A stretch of 64,000 nucleotides of DNA from Neorhizobium alkalisoli (GTDB taxonomy: Bacteria; Pseudomonadota; Alphaproteobacteria; Rhizobiales; Rhizobiaceae). The position numbers and the translations under genes were made by a program. Each line of letters begins with the position of its first letter. The stretch's first letter is position 1. The stretch lies in NCBI RefSeq assembly GCF_002968635.1, contig NZ_PVBN01000010.1, positions 124,001 to 188,000 of the forward strand. The letters are read 5' to 3'. The notes beneath the pieces were generated by a model. The model saw only the letters and a list, made by a program, of their open reading frames with translations, was not told the DNA's origin and made no database searches. Of the stretch, positions 51,451-60,277 are shown in pieces.

Positions 51451-52056
51451 TCAGGCGGCCACGGGTTCGCCAAGGTGGCGGAACTGCACGGGCAGCTTGG
51501 CCGCGATCTCTTCATCGGTGAGATCGTCGATGAGCTTCCAGATTTTCGCCTGAGCTGCGGTAAAGACCATGACGATACGCCGGCCGGCAAAGCCCGCCGC
51601 AAAGCGCTGATCGGCAAAAGCACAGAAATCCGGTCCGGTGATGCTCCAGATGTGCTCAAGCTTTTCGGCCCGGCTCATGGCTCGCACTGGACGCGATTCC
51701 CGTTCGACGATCGCCCGGCGCATGTCATCGATCGAGCCGCTATCGGCGAGATCACAATAGCTGTGGAACCAGCGAAAGCGGCCGTCGATCTTCAGGCTGA
51801 AGAACACGCTCGTCACCTGCGCTGCCTGGAACTCGCGCATGGCGAAGTGGTCGCCACGCATGAGGAGCGGCGGCAGGATGTTAAACATGCGGTCATGGTC
51901 GACTTCGGCGATTTCGAACCATTCGCCGGCGTAGAGCCGTCCGGAAAGACGCGCCTCGTCGAAGGGCGCTTGGTTGTGGCGGTTCATCATCGCGTAGAAC
52001 TCGTGGCGGCTGGCGACACCTTCGAAGATCTTGCGCGTTTCGGGACGGCTGGTCAT
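51451..52056 (-). CDS. DUF1419 family protein
   Basis: A 201-residue protein of the DUF1419 family, usually plasmid-borne in rhizobia and of unknown function. It starts MTSRPETRKIFEGVASRHEF; the central region has FNILPPLLMRGDHFAMREFQ, and a cysteine-containing FHSYCDLADSGSI follows. It lies 100 bp upstream of the DarB-like gene on the same strand and may be co-transcribed. Confidence 0.85.
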   Translation of the reverse strand: MTSRPETRKIFEGVASRHEFYAMMNRHNQAPFDEARLSGRLYAGEWFEIAEVDHDRMFNILPPLLMRGDHFAMREFQAAQVTSVFFSLKIDGRFRWFHSYCDLADSGSIDDMRRAIVERESRPVRAMSRAEKLEHIWSITGPDFCAFADQRFAAGFAGRRIVMVFTAAQAKIWKLIDDLTDEEIAAKLPVQFRHLGEPVAA

Positions 52057-52212
52057 GGCTTTCTCCTGAGGTTTTGGCCCGAAGAGCCTTGCCTCCGGAC
52101 CTTTTGATCACCCCATCCGCATGGCCGCCTGGAGGTTTGCCGGGTCAGGGGCCGCGCCAGCGGGCGAAGCCTTGCCCTTGACGCGGCGAACTCCCATGCG
52201 GCAGGCCATCCT

Positions 52213-53115
52213 TCAGCCCTCTTCCCATTCTCGCCTTTGCTGCAGATCCTCGTTCCAGTCCCCAGCGATAGGGCGAAGCCGTTGGAAACCGCAGTCCTGT
52301 CTCGACGCGATCTGTCGCAACTTGTCGGCATAGGCCTCGCCCTGGCTGTTGCGGTCGGTCGCCGCTACGACGAGATCGAGGCCTCCGGCGAGCAGCGTCA
52401 CGGCACCCTCGGTCGCCGGCGACCAGCCGCCTGCCGTGCTGGCATAGAGGGTATCGGCGCGGCGACCTTCGAGTGCCGACAAGCTCAAGGCATCGATCGC
52501 TGCTTCGGTGACGCAAAGCCGGCCGCCTGACCGGTTGCCGAACCGAAAAAGCGTCTTGGTTCCTCCGCTCGAAAATCCGCGCCACAAAGGCCCCCTCTCC
52601 TCCCAACCGCAGATTTTCCCCTCGTCGTTGTGATGGGCAAACCAGGCGCTGCCGGAAGGTCCCTGCCTGATGAGCCTGCCGTCGATCGCCTGTTGCAGGA
52701 CGGGGCGCGGGATGGCACGTATGCGGGACAGGTAGTCGTGAGCGCGCGCGCCCTGGCGCAACAGTGGGCGGGCCGACCACCGTGCGGTGATCTCAGGGGC
52801 CGTCCTGCGCGACGTGCGCGGCCGCCATGTTGGCTGCAATGGCTGAACGCCGGCCAAGGCTCCGACTGCCGTCAGCGTTGCCCGAAAATCTCCGGGCTGA
52901 AGGAAGCCAATCAGCGCAAAGACGTCGCCCTTGCGGTCCGACAGTGGATCGAACCAGCCCCTTCCCTCGTGGGTGACGATGATGATGTCACCGCCGCGCC
53001 GGAATTTGACGGCGCGGCGTGTGCTCTCCTTCAGATCGATCTCAAAACCAGCCTGCTCCAGGGCGACGGCGCAGGAGACCCGCTCGCGCAGCCGCTCGAT
53101 ATCTTCTCGTTGCAT
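52213..53115 (-). CDS. Toprim-domain protein (DUF3991 type)
   Basis: A 300-residue primase-like protein. The N-terminal part has an incomplete zinc-finger-like region, and the C-terminal half a Toprim domain: LCVTEAAIDALSLSALE (the acidic glutamate motif) and GGLDLVVAATDRNSQGEAYA (with the Asp motif as AATD). This matches DUF3991/Toprim proteins found with relaxases and plasmid primases. AGGAC precedes the ATG at 53115; an in-frame TTG is two codons upstream. Its role may be to prime complementary-strand synthesis after conjugation. Confidence 0.85.
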   Translation of the reverse strand: MQREDIERLRERVSCAVALEQAGFEIDLKESTRRAVKFRRGGDIIIVTHEGRGWFDPLSDRKGDVFALIGFLQPGDFRATLTAVGALAGVQPLQPTWRPRTSRRTAPEITARWSARPLLRQGARAHDYLSRIRAIPRPVLQQAIDGRLIRQGPSGSAWFAHHNDEGKICGWEERGPLWRGFSSGGTKTLFRFGNRSGGRLCVTEAAIDALSLSALEGRRADTLYASTAGGWSPATEGAVTLLAGGLDLVVAATDRNSQGEAYADKLRQIASRQDCGFQRLRPIAGDWNEDLQQRREWEEG

Positions 53116-53215
53116 GTCCAATGTCCTTTCCGCCTTTCAGATTGTCAGGGCAGCTTTCGCCAGCCGCGAAGACCGGCGGCTGCAAGGGCGCGATGTGAGG
53201 AAGAGCCGCGACGAG

Positions 53216-53365
53216 ATAATGTGCGCGGCGAAGCCTCCCTTGCGGCCGACGGGGCGCCAGCGGCAAAAACACGTCAGGGATGGATGCCCGCAGGGGGAAG
53301 ACCGCAAGGGCTTCCGCCTTGCCGACAGCCCGGCCCGAAGGGCGACGCCCGAGCATCGACAATCG
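53216..53365. repeat. Dispersed GC-rich repeat, copy 1
   Basis: This stretch shares many blocks with 56666-56815: GCGCGGCGAAGC, CCCTTGCGGCCG, GTCAGGGATGGA, GGGCTTCCGC, AGCCCGGCCCGA and GGCGACGCC in the same order. Copy 3 is at 57107-57240 and is more diverged. The repeat lies upstream of the Toprim gene. Confidence 0.65.
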
Positions 53366-53442
53366 GCAGGACCGGTCCCAAAAGAAGGCTCGTCATGCTG
53401 TGTTTCGACTTTCGGCGATCGGGGTCCGGCGCCGGCCTCGGT

Positions 53443-54387
53443 TCAGGCCTCGCCCAACGTTGCGCCAGTGCCGCGAATGAAGTCAAAAAAGCCGGGCTGC
53501 GGCTCTTTTGCGAGATGTTTCGATACCCAGTTCCGCTCGCTGTCATCCGCAGCAAAAGCAAACTGCCGCGCTTGCCGAACGACCTTGCGATTGTTGCGCT
53601 CGACAAGAACCCGCAAATCGGAATTCAGCAGTCTGTTCAAACCCCGAAGCGATTTCGCCGCGAGGAAGAGGAGCCGTGGACCAATGGGCAAGGTCAGGAA
53701 CGACTTTTCGGACCGCAGCGGAAATTCCAGGCGCACCGGCCGGTCTGATGTCAGCAGTTGTCTGCCTTCATCGACGGCACGAACGCCCCAGTGCATATTG
53801 GCGATAAGCGAGGATATGGCGTGATGATCCGTCATGTCGGCCATGATCTTCATTCCGAGCCGATAGCCGTAATTCTCGTCCATCGAGGCAATGTAGTCCC
53901 GGAGCGATGGGGGCGCGGCAAAGCCGGGAAACTCGCGAATGACGTCCTGATAACGCGCTTCCATTCGCTGGTTGGGAATTGCCCATTCACGAGAGATATT
54001 CGCCTTTGCCGACCGGACGTCTTCCGGTCCCCGCACCAGCAGCGAGACGATAAACCAGGTCCAGTCATAACGTTCCTCACTGCTCCAGGGCCCCGAGGAC
54101 CCACGCTGTTCCAGGCGCCTCAGCATCTGGCTTGCCCGATGGTCCTTCGGCTTCATGAGTTCCAGTTCGATCGCTGCGGCCTGATCGCCGGTAAAGCCGT
54201 CGAATGAATAGCCATCACGTTCCCAGCCCACACCCTTCGGCGCTTTTCGGTCGACCGCGAAATTGCCCGACGGCCAACGCGTGAACCGCGTCAGCATCCG
54301 CGGATGACCGCAGGCCCAGCGTTTTGTGTAGAAAATCGGAATATAGTGATGAACGCCAGGAGCGTTGCTCTTGTCTGGTTGGGGCAA
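53443..54387 (-). CDS. DUF4238 family protein
   Basis: The protein fits the DUF4238 family: an N-terminal HHYIPIFYTKRWA motif near the start, followed by a long region with HWGVRAVDEGRQLLTSDRPV and PIGPRLLFLAA. DUF4238 proteins have no established function but occur near defence and mobile-element genes. The start is uncertain: TTG at 54387 has GAGGT six bases upstream and gives 314 residues. Longer frames overlap the upstream PLD gene by up to 220 bp and are less likely. Confidence 0.75.
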   Translation of the reverse strand: MPQPDKSNAPGVHHYIPIFYTKRWACGHPRMLTRFTRWPSGNFAVDRKAPKGVGWERDGYSFDGFTGDQAAAIELELMKPKDHRASQMLRRLEQRGSSGPWSSEERYDWTWFIVSLLVRGPEDVRSAKANISREWAIPNQRMEARYQDVIREFPGFAAPPSLRDYIASMDENYGYRLGMKIMADMTDHHAISSLIANMHWGVRAVDEGRQLLTSDRPVRLEFPLRSEKSFLTLPIGPRLLFLAAKSLRGLNRLLNSDLRVLVERNNRKVVRQARQFAFAADDSERNWVSKHLAKEPQPGFFDFIRGTGATLGEA

Positions 54388-54475
54388 ACTTGTACCTCGA
54401 TGCAAACCCGAGGAGACGACGGGGAGAAGCTCTATGGCAACGTCAGCACCGAATTGCCAGACGGGCGCTGCCTGG

Positions 54476-56482
54476 TCACCGGGTAAAATAGGCCGACATG
54501 CGATGCGACGCACGTTTCTGCCAATCGTCGGTGGTATCGAGGAAGCCATCCCAGCGCGGGTCGGACTTCCCGCCTGCAGCCCCATGCTTCTTGGCGTGAG
54601 CGGTGACCTCCGCTTCGGCGGCGCGGAAGCGGTAGTGATCGTAGACGTCAAGGACGTGCGCCGCATAGGCCTGGGCGAGCGCCGCGTGCCCCTCGACAAT
54701 GATCAGATTTTCATCGTTCGAGTAGGACGCCTTGTAACCGAAGTTATGGCTGCCGAAGGCGACGACACATTTTTCCGGATCCATCGGATCGATCACCAGC
54801 ACCTTGTCGTGGATGATGGCTCGACCGAGCGTCAGGGTCTCGTCATTCTTGAAATCGCCCACAGCTCGGCCGATTTCCCGGTCGGTGAGAGCGGTGGCGC
54901 GGATAACCGAGATGCCGGCCTGCTGAAAGACATGCGGCGACCAGGCGGGAAGCTTTTTACCGCTCGGCAGCTCCTGGCTCGGCTCATAACCCCACATCGC
55001 CTGCGTATCCGAGATCGCGCCGACAACGTTGAGCGATGTGTCTTTCAGACCGAGAGCGATCGCTTCGGAGACGACGGAGTTGACGCCGCCGCGCGAGGGC
55101 ATGAAGACCAGGAAGAAGATCGCTTTTTCCGCCTTGCGCAGCAGCGAGAAGAGCCGGTCCATGTCGGGCGGCGGCAGTGCGGGCTTGGCCGATTTGGACG
55201 GCGGTTGCTTTTTGCCTGGCATATTGGGCGAGAACCAGATCTCGGCGGAGGCCCCGTTTGGGAGCGCGACGCGCGACGGCGTTCGATTGGTCTTTTTGAG
55301 CGTATCGCCTTGGGTTGCGCCCTTGGCCTTGGCGTTGAGCGGAGTGGGTTCAGGCAGTTTGTCCGCCTTGAGCTGCGTCCAATATTCGAAATAGGCGCCG
55401 GCAATCGCATCGTCATCGATGCGGACGCAATTGTTGCTCTGGCCGGCCACGCCTGACCAGGTCCAGTTGGTCGAGCCTGTTATGACTGACCGGGGGGTGC
55501 CGCCATCGTCGAGCCAGACGACGAATTTGTTATGGCCGATATGACCGGTACCGTTGAACAGTCTGTTTCGAAGCGTGCAACCGCTGCCTGGGATGTCGGC
55601 GATCGCCCGAAGGACTGCGCGCGCGGGTGCGTTGCGCGTGTCGTAGATGGTGGGTTGCTTGCCCTTCTCGTTCGGCTCAGCGTCCTCGTCCTGTCCGCTA
55701 CCGGCGTCCGAGAGAATCAGGTCGAGCCGTGCAGCGTTGTCGGTCAGGAGCTTTAGCAGTTCGACGTCTTCGAGCTCGTAGAGCGCTGCATGGAAACGGC
55801 CGCCCGGCTGCGCGAAGAAATCGTGCAGGATGGGAAGGACGTCGCCGGCAAGATAGTTGCGCAGCCAGTCGCCGGGCTTGCGCAAGTGATTCTCAAGTTC
55901 GTTCGGTGAGATCGTGCCGTCTTCATTCAGCACCTTGGAGAGGAACTGGGTCGACAGGATGCCGTTGGTGAAGCTGCTTGTGAAGGGCAGCCGTTTTGTG
56001 GTGACGTCGATGACATTGGTGAAGGCGGCCGGGGTCAGGTACCCCAGCGGTATCGGCTTTCCCTCGTATGTGTGCTGGACGATCTGTCGCGTCTTGAAGT
56101 CACGATGGCTCTCCGGCACGACCTCGACTGGGTCGAGCTCCGCTTTCATCTTGCCGACCGCGCGAATGCGGTAGCGGACACGTTCGTTGTCGGGACGGCG
56201 CTGGGCTTCGTTTCGCTTCTTTCGGAGCGTGAGGTCGCGCCAGTTGAATTTCTGGACCGGCCAGACGCTGGTGTTTTGCGCCTGCCACTCAGGATTGCTC
56301 TGGCCCTTGAAGGCGACATAGGAGGCAAGTGGCCGTTCCTCTGTCACCTGATCGTTGTCGTCGAGATACTCGCGCACGATGTGAAAGCCGAGGCAGCCGG
56401 GGATCGCGGTCGTATCGATATCCCAGGCAAGATAGGCAACTTCGTTATTCGCTATCGCAACGGCTTTCAAAATTTGCGCCAT
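54476..56482 (-). CDS. Phospholipase-D-family protein, 668 residues
   Basis: Two HxK catalytic motifs of the PLD superfamily are present: HNKFVVWLDD with GSTNWTWSG (His near residue 317) and IHDKVLVIDPMD with GSHNFGYKAS (His near 557). Each has the usual downstream Asn. The N-terminal 200 residues include a fibronectin-like stretch (YLAWDIDTTAIPGCLGFHIV). PLD enzymes cleave phosphodiesters in lipids or nucleic acids; no signal peptide is seen, so a cytoplasmic nuclease is more likely than a secreted lipase. The DUF4238 gene follows on the same strand. A role in defence or plasmid competition is possible but not shown. Confidence 0.85.
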   Translation of the reverse strand: MAQILKAVAIANNEVAYLAWDIDTTAIPGCLGFHIVREYLDDNDQVTEERPLASYVAFKGQSNPEWQAQNTSVWPVQKFNWRDLTLRKKRNEAQRRPDNERVRYRIRAVGKMKAELDPVEVVPESHRDFKTRQIVQHTYEGKPIPLGYLTPAAFTNVIDVTTKRLPFTSSFTNGILSTQFLSKVLNEDGTISPNELENHLRKPGDWLRNYLAGDVLPILHDFFAQPGGRFHAALYELEDVELLKLLTDNAARLDLILSDAGSGQDEDAEPNEKGKQPTIYDTRNAPARAVLRAIADIPGSGCTLRNRLFNGTGHIGHNKFVVWLDDGGTPRSVITGSTNWTWSGVAGQSNNCVRIDDDAIAGAYFEYWTQLKADKLPEPTPLNAKAKGATQGDTLKKTNRTPSRVALPNGASAEIWFSPNMPGKKQPPSKSAKPALPPPDMDRLFSLLRKAEKAIFFLVFMPSRGGVNSVVSEAIALGLKDTSLNVVGAISDTQAMWGYEPSQELPSGKKLPAWSPHVFQQAGISVIRATALTDREIGRAVGDFKNDETLTLGRAIIHDKVLVIDPMDPEKCVVAFGSHNFGYKASYSNDENLIIVEGHAALAQAYAAHVLDVYDHYRFRAAEAEVTAHAKKHGAAGGKSDPRWDGFLDTTDDWQKRASHRMSAYFTR

Positions 56483-56960
56483 GTCCCATCCCCCAATAGG
56501 TCTTCATAAAGGAGCGCAATTTCACGTTGATGACAAGCAAGCAACTTCCGCTTTCAAAAAATAAATCCAATCAACTGGACTCAAATGTTGATTGGCTGGC
56601 ATGGGATGCCGCCGGAGCGACCGTCGAAACGCGCAACCGCGTCGCCAGGATGCGCAAAGAGGACTGAGCGCGGCGAAGCTTCCCTTGCGGCCGGCTGGCA
56701 AGAGGCACAACGGCGGATTGATTCCTCCCCGCGTCAGGGATGGACGTCCGGAGGGGAAGAGCGGAGCGGGCTTCCGCTTTGCCCGCAGCCCGGCCCGAGG
56801 GGCGACGCCAACCCGCAAACGTCTGAGTGAACGAATGGAGCAGAAGGGCGACGGCACGATTAAACCGAGCTTGAGATTGGGTGGATAGGAGCATCAATTT
56901 GCCTATCGCATAGCTGCAATGCACAATAAGTGATTGCGCACTGCACAACGCATAGGCATG
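56483..56960. other. Gene-free stretch with repeat copy 2 and the small-RNA promoter region
   Basis: About 480 bp upstream of the PLD gene and of the small RNA. It contains repeat copy 2 (56666-56815) and, at about 56895-56960, a GC/AT dyad with GCCTAT and ATAGGC arms. This is a likely regulatory region of the small RNA. No gene is seen. Confidence 0.45.
56666..56815. repeat. Dispersed GC-rich repeat, copy 2
   Basis: The blocks listed for 53216-53365 recur here, with an insertion near 56700-56720. This copy lies just upstream of the small-RNA region and of the PLD gene. Confidence 0.65.
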
Positions 56961-57079
56961 TATGGTGCAGCTGATGCATTTGATGGCCTCCTCCCAGTGC
57001 CATCGCGTTAGCTGTTCCCCTCTGGAGGTTTTAACCTTCACACCTTAAAGGGCCCCGGTCTTCCGGTGGCCCTATTTTT
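56961..57079 (+). ncRNA. Alpha-r14/suhB-family (NfeR1-like) small RNA with anti-Shine-Dalgarno loop
   Basis: This is about 119 nt with the features of alpha-r14 RNAs of the Rhizobiales. A hairpin GATGGC (56982-56987) / GCCATC (56999-57004) presents CCTCCTCCC (56987-56995), the conserved anti-Shine-Dalgarno motif, in its loop. A strong intrinsic terminator follows: AGGGCC (57049-57054) pairs with GGCCCT (57068-57073), with inner CCGG/CCGG pairing, then ATTTTT. The length fits the family. Alpha-r14 RNAs repress mRNAs by base pairing with ribosome-binding sites. The exact 5' end is estimated. A short peptide could be read through it, but the structure explains the sequence better. Confidence 0.75.
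57049..57079 (+). terminator. Intrinsic terminator of the small RNA
   Basis: The stem AGGGCC/GGCCCT is extended by CCGG/CCGG around a TCTT loop and is followed by ATTTTT. Confidence 0.88.
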
Positions 57080-57106
57080 CCGGTGTATTGGAGATTAGGG
57101 TCGCGA

Positions 57107-57240
57107 GGAGATTTGCCCGGCGAAGCCTACCGACCGACGCGCCGCTAGCGCAAACGTTCCAGAGATGACGGCCTGAAAAGGCTGGCAACCGCAGGCTTCA
57201 TTTGCCGACAGGGCGGCCCGTCAGAGACGGCACTCGATCC
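57107..57240. repeat. Dispersed GC-rich repeat, copy 3 (degenerate)
   Basis: Blocks CGGCGAAGCCT, GCCGACAGGGCGGCCCG and others resemble copies 1 and 2, but with many substitutions and gaps. Confidence 0.4.
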
Positions 57241-57270
57241 TATCAAGTATAACGCCAAGATCTGCGAAGT

Positions 57271-57691
57271 TCAGCCTCTCAGTCCAATGGCTCGCAACCA
57301 GGCGTCGACCTGACCAAAAGCATCCTGCTGCCACTGCTCCGGTGAACGGTCGCCGAGCAAGCTGGATTCCTCGACGAACTGCCGAACGCAGGTCGGACCA
57401 AATCCGTCGACATTGTCGAACTTTCTGTTGATATGCTCGTAGCCGACAGCGCCGCTCTCATGCTCAAGGATTGGCTGGCTTGCCGCCGCTCGGCAGCTTC
57501 CAGGGAAAGTTCGCCGTCATCGGCGGCGCTGTCCCTTGGCTGTTGCTGGACAATGACGAGATGCGCCACGTCGGTACGTTAGACGTAGAAGGATCTGGCC
57601 CATCTCGATCAGGACTGTCTTGACCGCCATCGTGGTGCGGGTCGTCGTATTCGGTTGCCGACTGAGGATCGGGTGGACCTACTCCTGCCAT
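57271..57691 (-). pseudogene. AbiEii-like nucleotidyltransferase toxin gene, scrambled by an internal inversion
   Basis: Three pieces of one AbiEii-family gene can be seen. The N terminus starts at an ATG overlapping the antitoxin's stop (57691) and, after a frameshift, reads VKTVLIEMGQILLRL on the minus strand. The C terminus, GYEHINRKFDNVDGFGPT and DAFGQVDAWLRAIGL, also on the minus strand, ends at 57271. Between them, from about 57471 to 57590, the nucleotidyltransferase core LPPLGSFQGKFAVIGGAV, then DNDEMRHVGTLDV, reads on the plus strand. The core has therefore been inverted, and the section that should follow it is missing. The toxin cannot be made. Confidence 0.7.
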
Positions 57692-58761
57692 GTCAGCATT
57701 TCCTCTTTCAAATGATCGGCGGCTTCGCGCCCACGCTCTCCGGCGGTCGAGAGGTCGAGGTAGGTCTGGACGGGGCTGGTGCAGTAAATGCCGGGCGCAG
57801 GCTCGATCGTATCCTGGAGGATGCCTGTATCGTGCGGCACTGAAATCCGAACATTTTCCCCCGAAGATACGGACTTGAGTCCAAGACCGTCAACGAGCTG
57901 CTCAACTCCGAGATGATCCGCAACAAAGAAATGTGTCGACGTCCTCCCGAAAGGGGCCAGCCATTTCGCGGCGGAAAAGCTCGCCAGTGCGGCGTAAAGA
58001 CCATTTTTCGACAGGACGAGTGCGGTGACGATCTGCTCCTCCATCGCCTGGCCGTGCAGGGGCGTATAAAAGCGCAGGATTTCGCCCTCCGGCTCGTAGG
58101 CTTGGCGCCAGGCTTCAAGCAAGTGAGCAGGCTTCAATAGGAAGATGCCTTCGTCCGATACCTGTCCCCACTCGCGATCCTGCAGCGCCTTGCGGACATT
58201 GCTGACATGACCAAGACTGACATCGGCGGCCTGCGCCAATTCGGCGACTTTCCAGGCCCGCGCCGGTTCGCGGAGCATGACGCGTAGGACGGCTGCCGAT
58301 TTCGGCTTAAAAAGGGATCTCAGCTCGCGCTTTTCGACGGCTGGCCGCGGGGGCACGATGCGTTCGATGAAAACCGTATCAAAGGTCAGCCACGCATTCC
58401 CTTCGAGATCCAGATAGGCGACCTTGTTGTCCCGGCAGAAGGATTGCGTTTCCTTCGAGAGATAGGGCGCGATTACGACCGGTGTCAGCGTCCCACCCGC
58501 AAGGGCAGCAATCGACCGCAGCTTCGAGATCGAATGTCGCACATACCGAGGCTGCCCATTTTCCTTGAGTTCGCAGACGAGCGTGTGATTTCTTCCAGCG
58601 AGATCGACCGTTACCGAAAAATCATATCCGCGGTCCGGGCCACCCACTGGCTCGTTCGCTGATGTGACTATTTTAAGCACAGGAATCTGGCGCAAAAGGT
58701 CCAGCAAACGCGTGGGACCTTGCTCGACGAACCTGTTCACCATTTCGGAGCTTTTCAACAT
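57679..58761 (-). CDS. AbiEi-family antitoxin (type IV toxin-antitoxin)
   Basis: A 360-residue protein with an N-terminal restriction-endonuclease-like region (YDFSVTVDLAGRNHTLVCEL) and a winged-helix region typical of AbiEi antitoxins (AVLRVMLREPARAWKVAELA, DVSLGHVSNVRKAL). It continues with a C-terminal domain with TPLHGQAMEEQIVTALVLS. AbiEi antitoxins repress the operon and oppose the AbiEii nucleotidyltransferase without direct contact. The gene is intact, while the following toxin gene is scrambled, so it is now a likely orphan. Confidence 0.85.
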   Translation of the reverse strand: MLKSSEMVNRFVEQGPTRLLDLLRQIPVLKIVTSANEPVGGPDRGYDFSVTVDLAGRNHTLVCELKENGQPRYVRHSISKLRSIAALAGGTLTPVVIAPYLSKETQSFCRDNKVAYLDLEGNAWLTFDTVFIERIVPPRPAVEKRELRSLFKPKSAAVLRVMLREPARAWKVAELAQAADVSLGHVSNVRKALQDREWGQVSDEGIFLLKPAHLLEAWRQAYEPEGEILRFYTPLHGQAMEEQIVTALVLSKNGLYAALASFSAAKWLAPFGRTSTHFFVADHLGVEQLVDGLGLKSVSSGENVRISVPHDTGILQDTIEPAPGIYCTSPVQTYLDLSTAGERGREAADHLKEEMLTWQE

Positions 58762-58895
58762 TCGCTGAAACTATGTGTTCTGGTGAAAATAGCAACCTAT
58801 TTCATCACTTTCTTTTATTTCAGCATTTGTTGAAACCAAGATAACAACTGAAATTGGCTCGATTGAGGTTTGCCAAGGGATACTGAACCATCTAC

Positions 58896-59510
58896 CTACA
58901 CAGCCCAAACGACAGCTGACGCCCCTTTCGCGACTGATATTTGGGATGCTTCAAGCGCAAAGGCGAATTGGGGTGGCGTCCATGCCAACCAGCAAACCGC
59001 GATGGCGGCCGAGCCTCGAAAATTGCTCATACTGCCCCACTGCGACGCGACGAAAAATGTCAGCGGTGGACCAAGCATCTATCCGAGCGACGTCATGATC
59101 CTCAGATGGGAATTGCAGCGACCGGTATCTTTCCCATTCCTTTCAGCATAGAGCCGGCCGAAACCGTACATCGTTGCGGTCGCCGTATGGGCGATACCAA
59201 ATAGGAAGCTGATGACTGTGACCAACAGGCTGAATCTTGAGGATAGCGATCGCTACGAGCGAACAACAGTCGCCATCTGCACTAGGCGCTGGATCCGCGC
59301 GCCATTGTCGATGCGCTCGCCAAAAAATCGGTTTCCGGCCATGGTCGTGATGGAGACCAGCGCGGAGTAGACGCTTATCTTCCAAGGCTGCTCGCCCTGG
59401 TCTTCAACGATGAAGTAGCCCATGAAGGGCGCCAATGAAGCGCTGCAGAGGGCTCCGACGAGAAGGCAAAACGGGATCGAGTTTGACGACCAGTTGGATC
59501 GAAAGTTCAT
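58896..59510 (-). pseudogene. MFS sugar-efflux-type transporter pseudogene
   Basis: On the minus strand the start reads MNFRSNWSSNSIPFCLLVGA, then APFMGYFIVEDQGEQPWKIS and TTMAGNRFFGERID, like the N terminus of SetA-type MFS transporters. After RLVQMA the frame shifts twice and resumes as LVTVISFLFGIAHTATATMY; a stop codon (TAG) replaces what should be Trp just before MLGPPLTFFVASQWGSM. Only about 190 of about 390 residues are left. Confidence 0.7.
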
Positions 59511-59816
59511 CGGGCAGCGCTCTAAACGGAATCGGTGGGCGGCGGGCCTATTGAATCAGGCTGTATCCGTTCAAGTTGTCACAATCAACGCGAGTTCTTA
59601 CAGCTGATAGCAGACTATTGAGACATCCATGTCGAGGCTGATCGGAGGCTGCCGCTGGCAGTCAATTGCAAGGGTACGGCCGTTGGGGGGGATGTCTCGG
59701 ACGCAAGCAGCGGTCGTTGCGACGGTTCCAATACGTAGAGGCGAGATGGATTGCCCAGTTCCGCCGGCGAACTGACGGCTAACTACTGGCCAATGACTCT
59801 GGCTTACCGTCCAGTG
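59511..59816. other. Gene-free stretch after the MFS pseudogene start
   Basis: About 305 bp with no recognisable gene. A GC-rich run with seven consecutive G near 59680 and several short dyads are present. No insertion-sequence end could be identified with confidence. Confidence 0.35.
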
Positions 59817-60152
59817 CTACGACACGACCGGCGGCGACATCGATGGGTCCGGCCGCCTCTTGGAGGGCTTCCGCGATGGAGCGACTTCGGCTTCCTCGGC
59901 ATCGTCAACCTCTGCATCGCCGTTGCCGACTTCGCTCATCCGATGCTTGATGGCCAGCGCGTAGATCGTATCCAGCACGTGCCGGTCGGTGACATCCGGA
60001 TCGGTGAGCGCAAGAAGTGCTGCACGGACAATCCTTTTACTTGAGGTCTTTGGGCAGCGCTCAACCACAAAGTCGTAAAGTGCCTTGTCGGATAGGCCTT
60101 CGGTGGCACCGTCCACGAGAGCGTGATAGATTTTCTTGCGTTTTTCACCCAT
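59817..60152 (-). CDS. Hypothetical protein, 111 residues
   Basis: The protein begins MGEKRKKIYHALVDGATEGL and has a helical body (SDKALYDFVVERCPKTSSKR, ALLALTDPDVTDRHVLDTIY) followed by an acidic, flexible tail. AAGGAG precedes the ATG at 60152. It looks like a small plasmid-borne DNA-associated protein, but I do not recognise the family. It is divergent from the Nudix gene. Confidence 0.6.
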   Translation of the reverse strand: MGEKRKKIYHALVDGATEGLSDKALYDFVVERCPKTSSKRIVRAALLALTDPDVTDRHVLDTIYALAIKHRMSEVGNGDAEVDDAEEAEVAPSRKPSKRRPDPSMSPPVVS

Positions 60153-60277
60153 TGCATATCTCCTTGCGTCGCGCGGCAAGGATAGTCGTCGAACTGTCAC
60201 AAACAAGGGTAATCTCAAGCGTCAGATTGCGAACCTCCTTTGCACGAAGGTTCGTCCGCCCAACTGGGGATGCGAGC

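Noticed and set aside
56961..57047. A 28-codon peptide frame within the small-RNA region, and a long minus-strand frame (56571-57041)
   Set aside because: The hairpin, anti-Shine-Dalgarno loop and terminator fit a small RNA; the peptide has no proper ribosome-binding site, and the minus frame runs through a dispersed repeat.
58870..59151. Plus-strand frame of 93 codons over the MFS pseudogene
   Set aside because: The minus-strand MFS homology explains this stretch; the plus-strand frame has no support.
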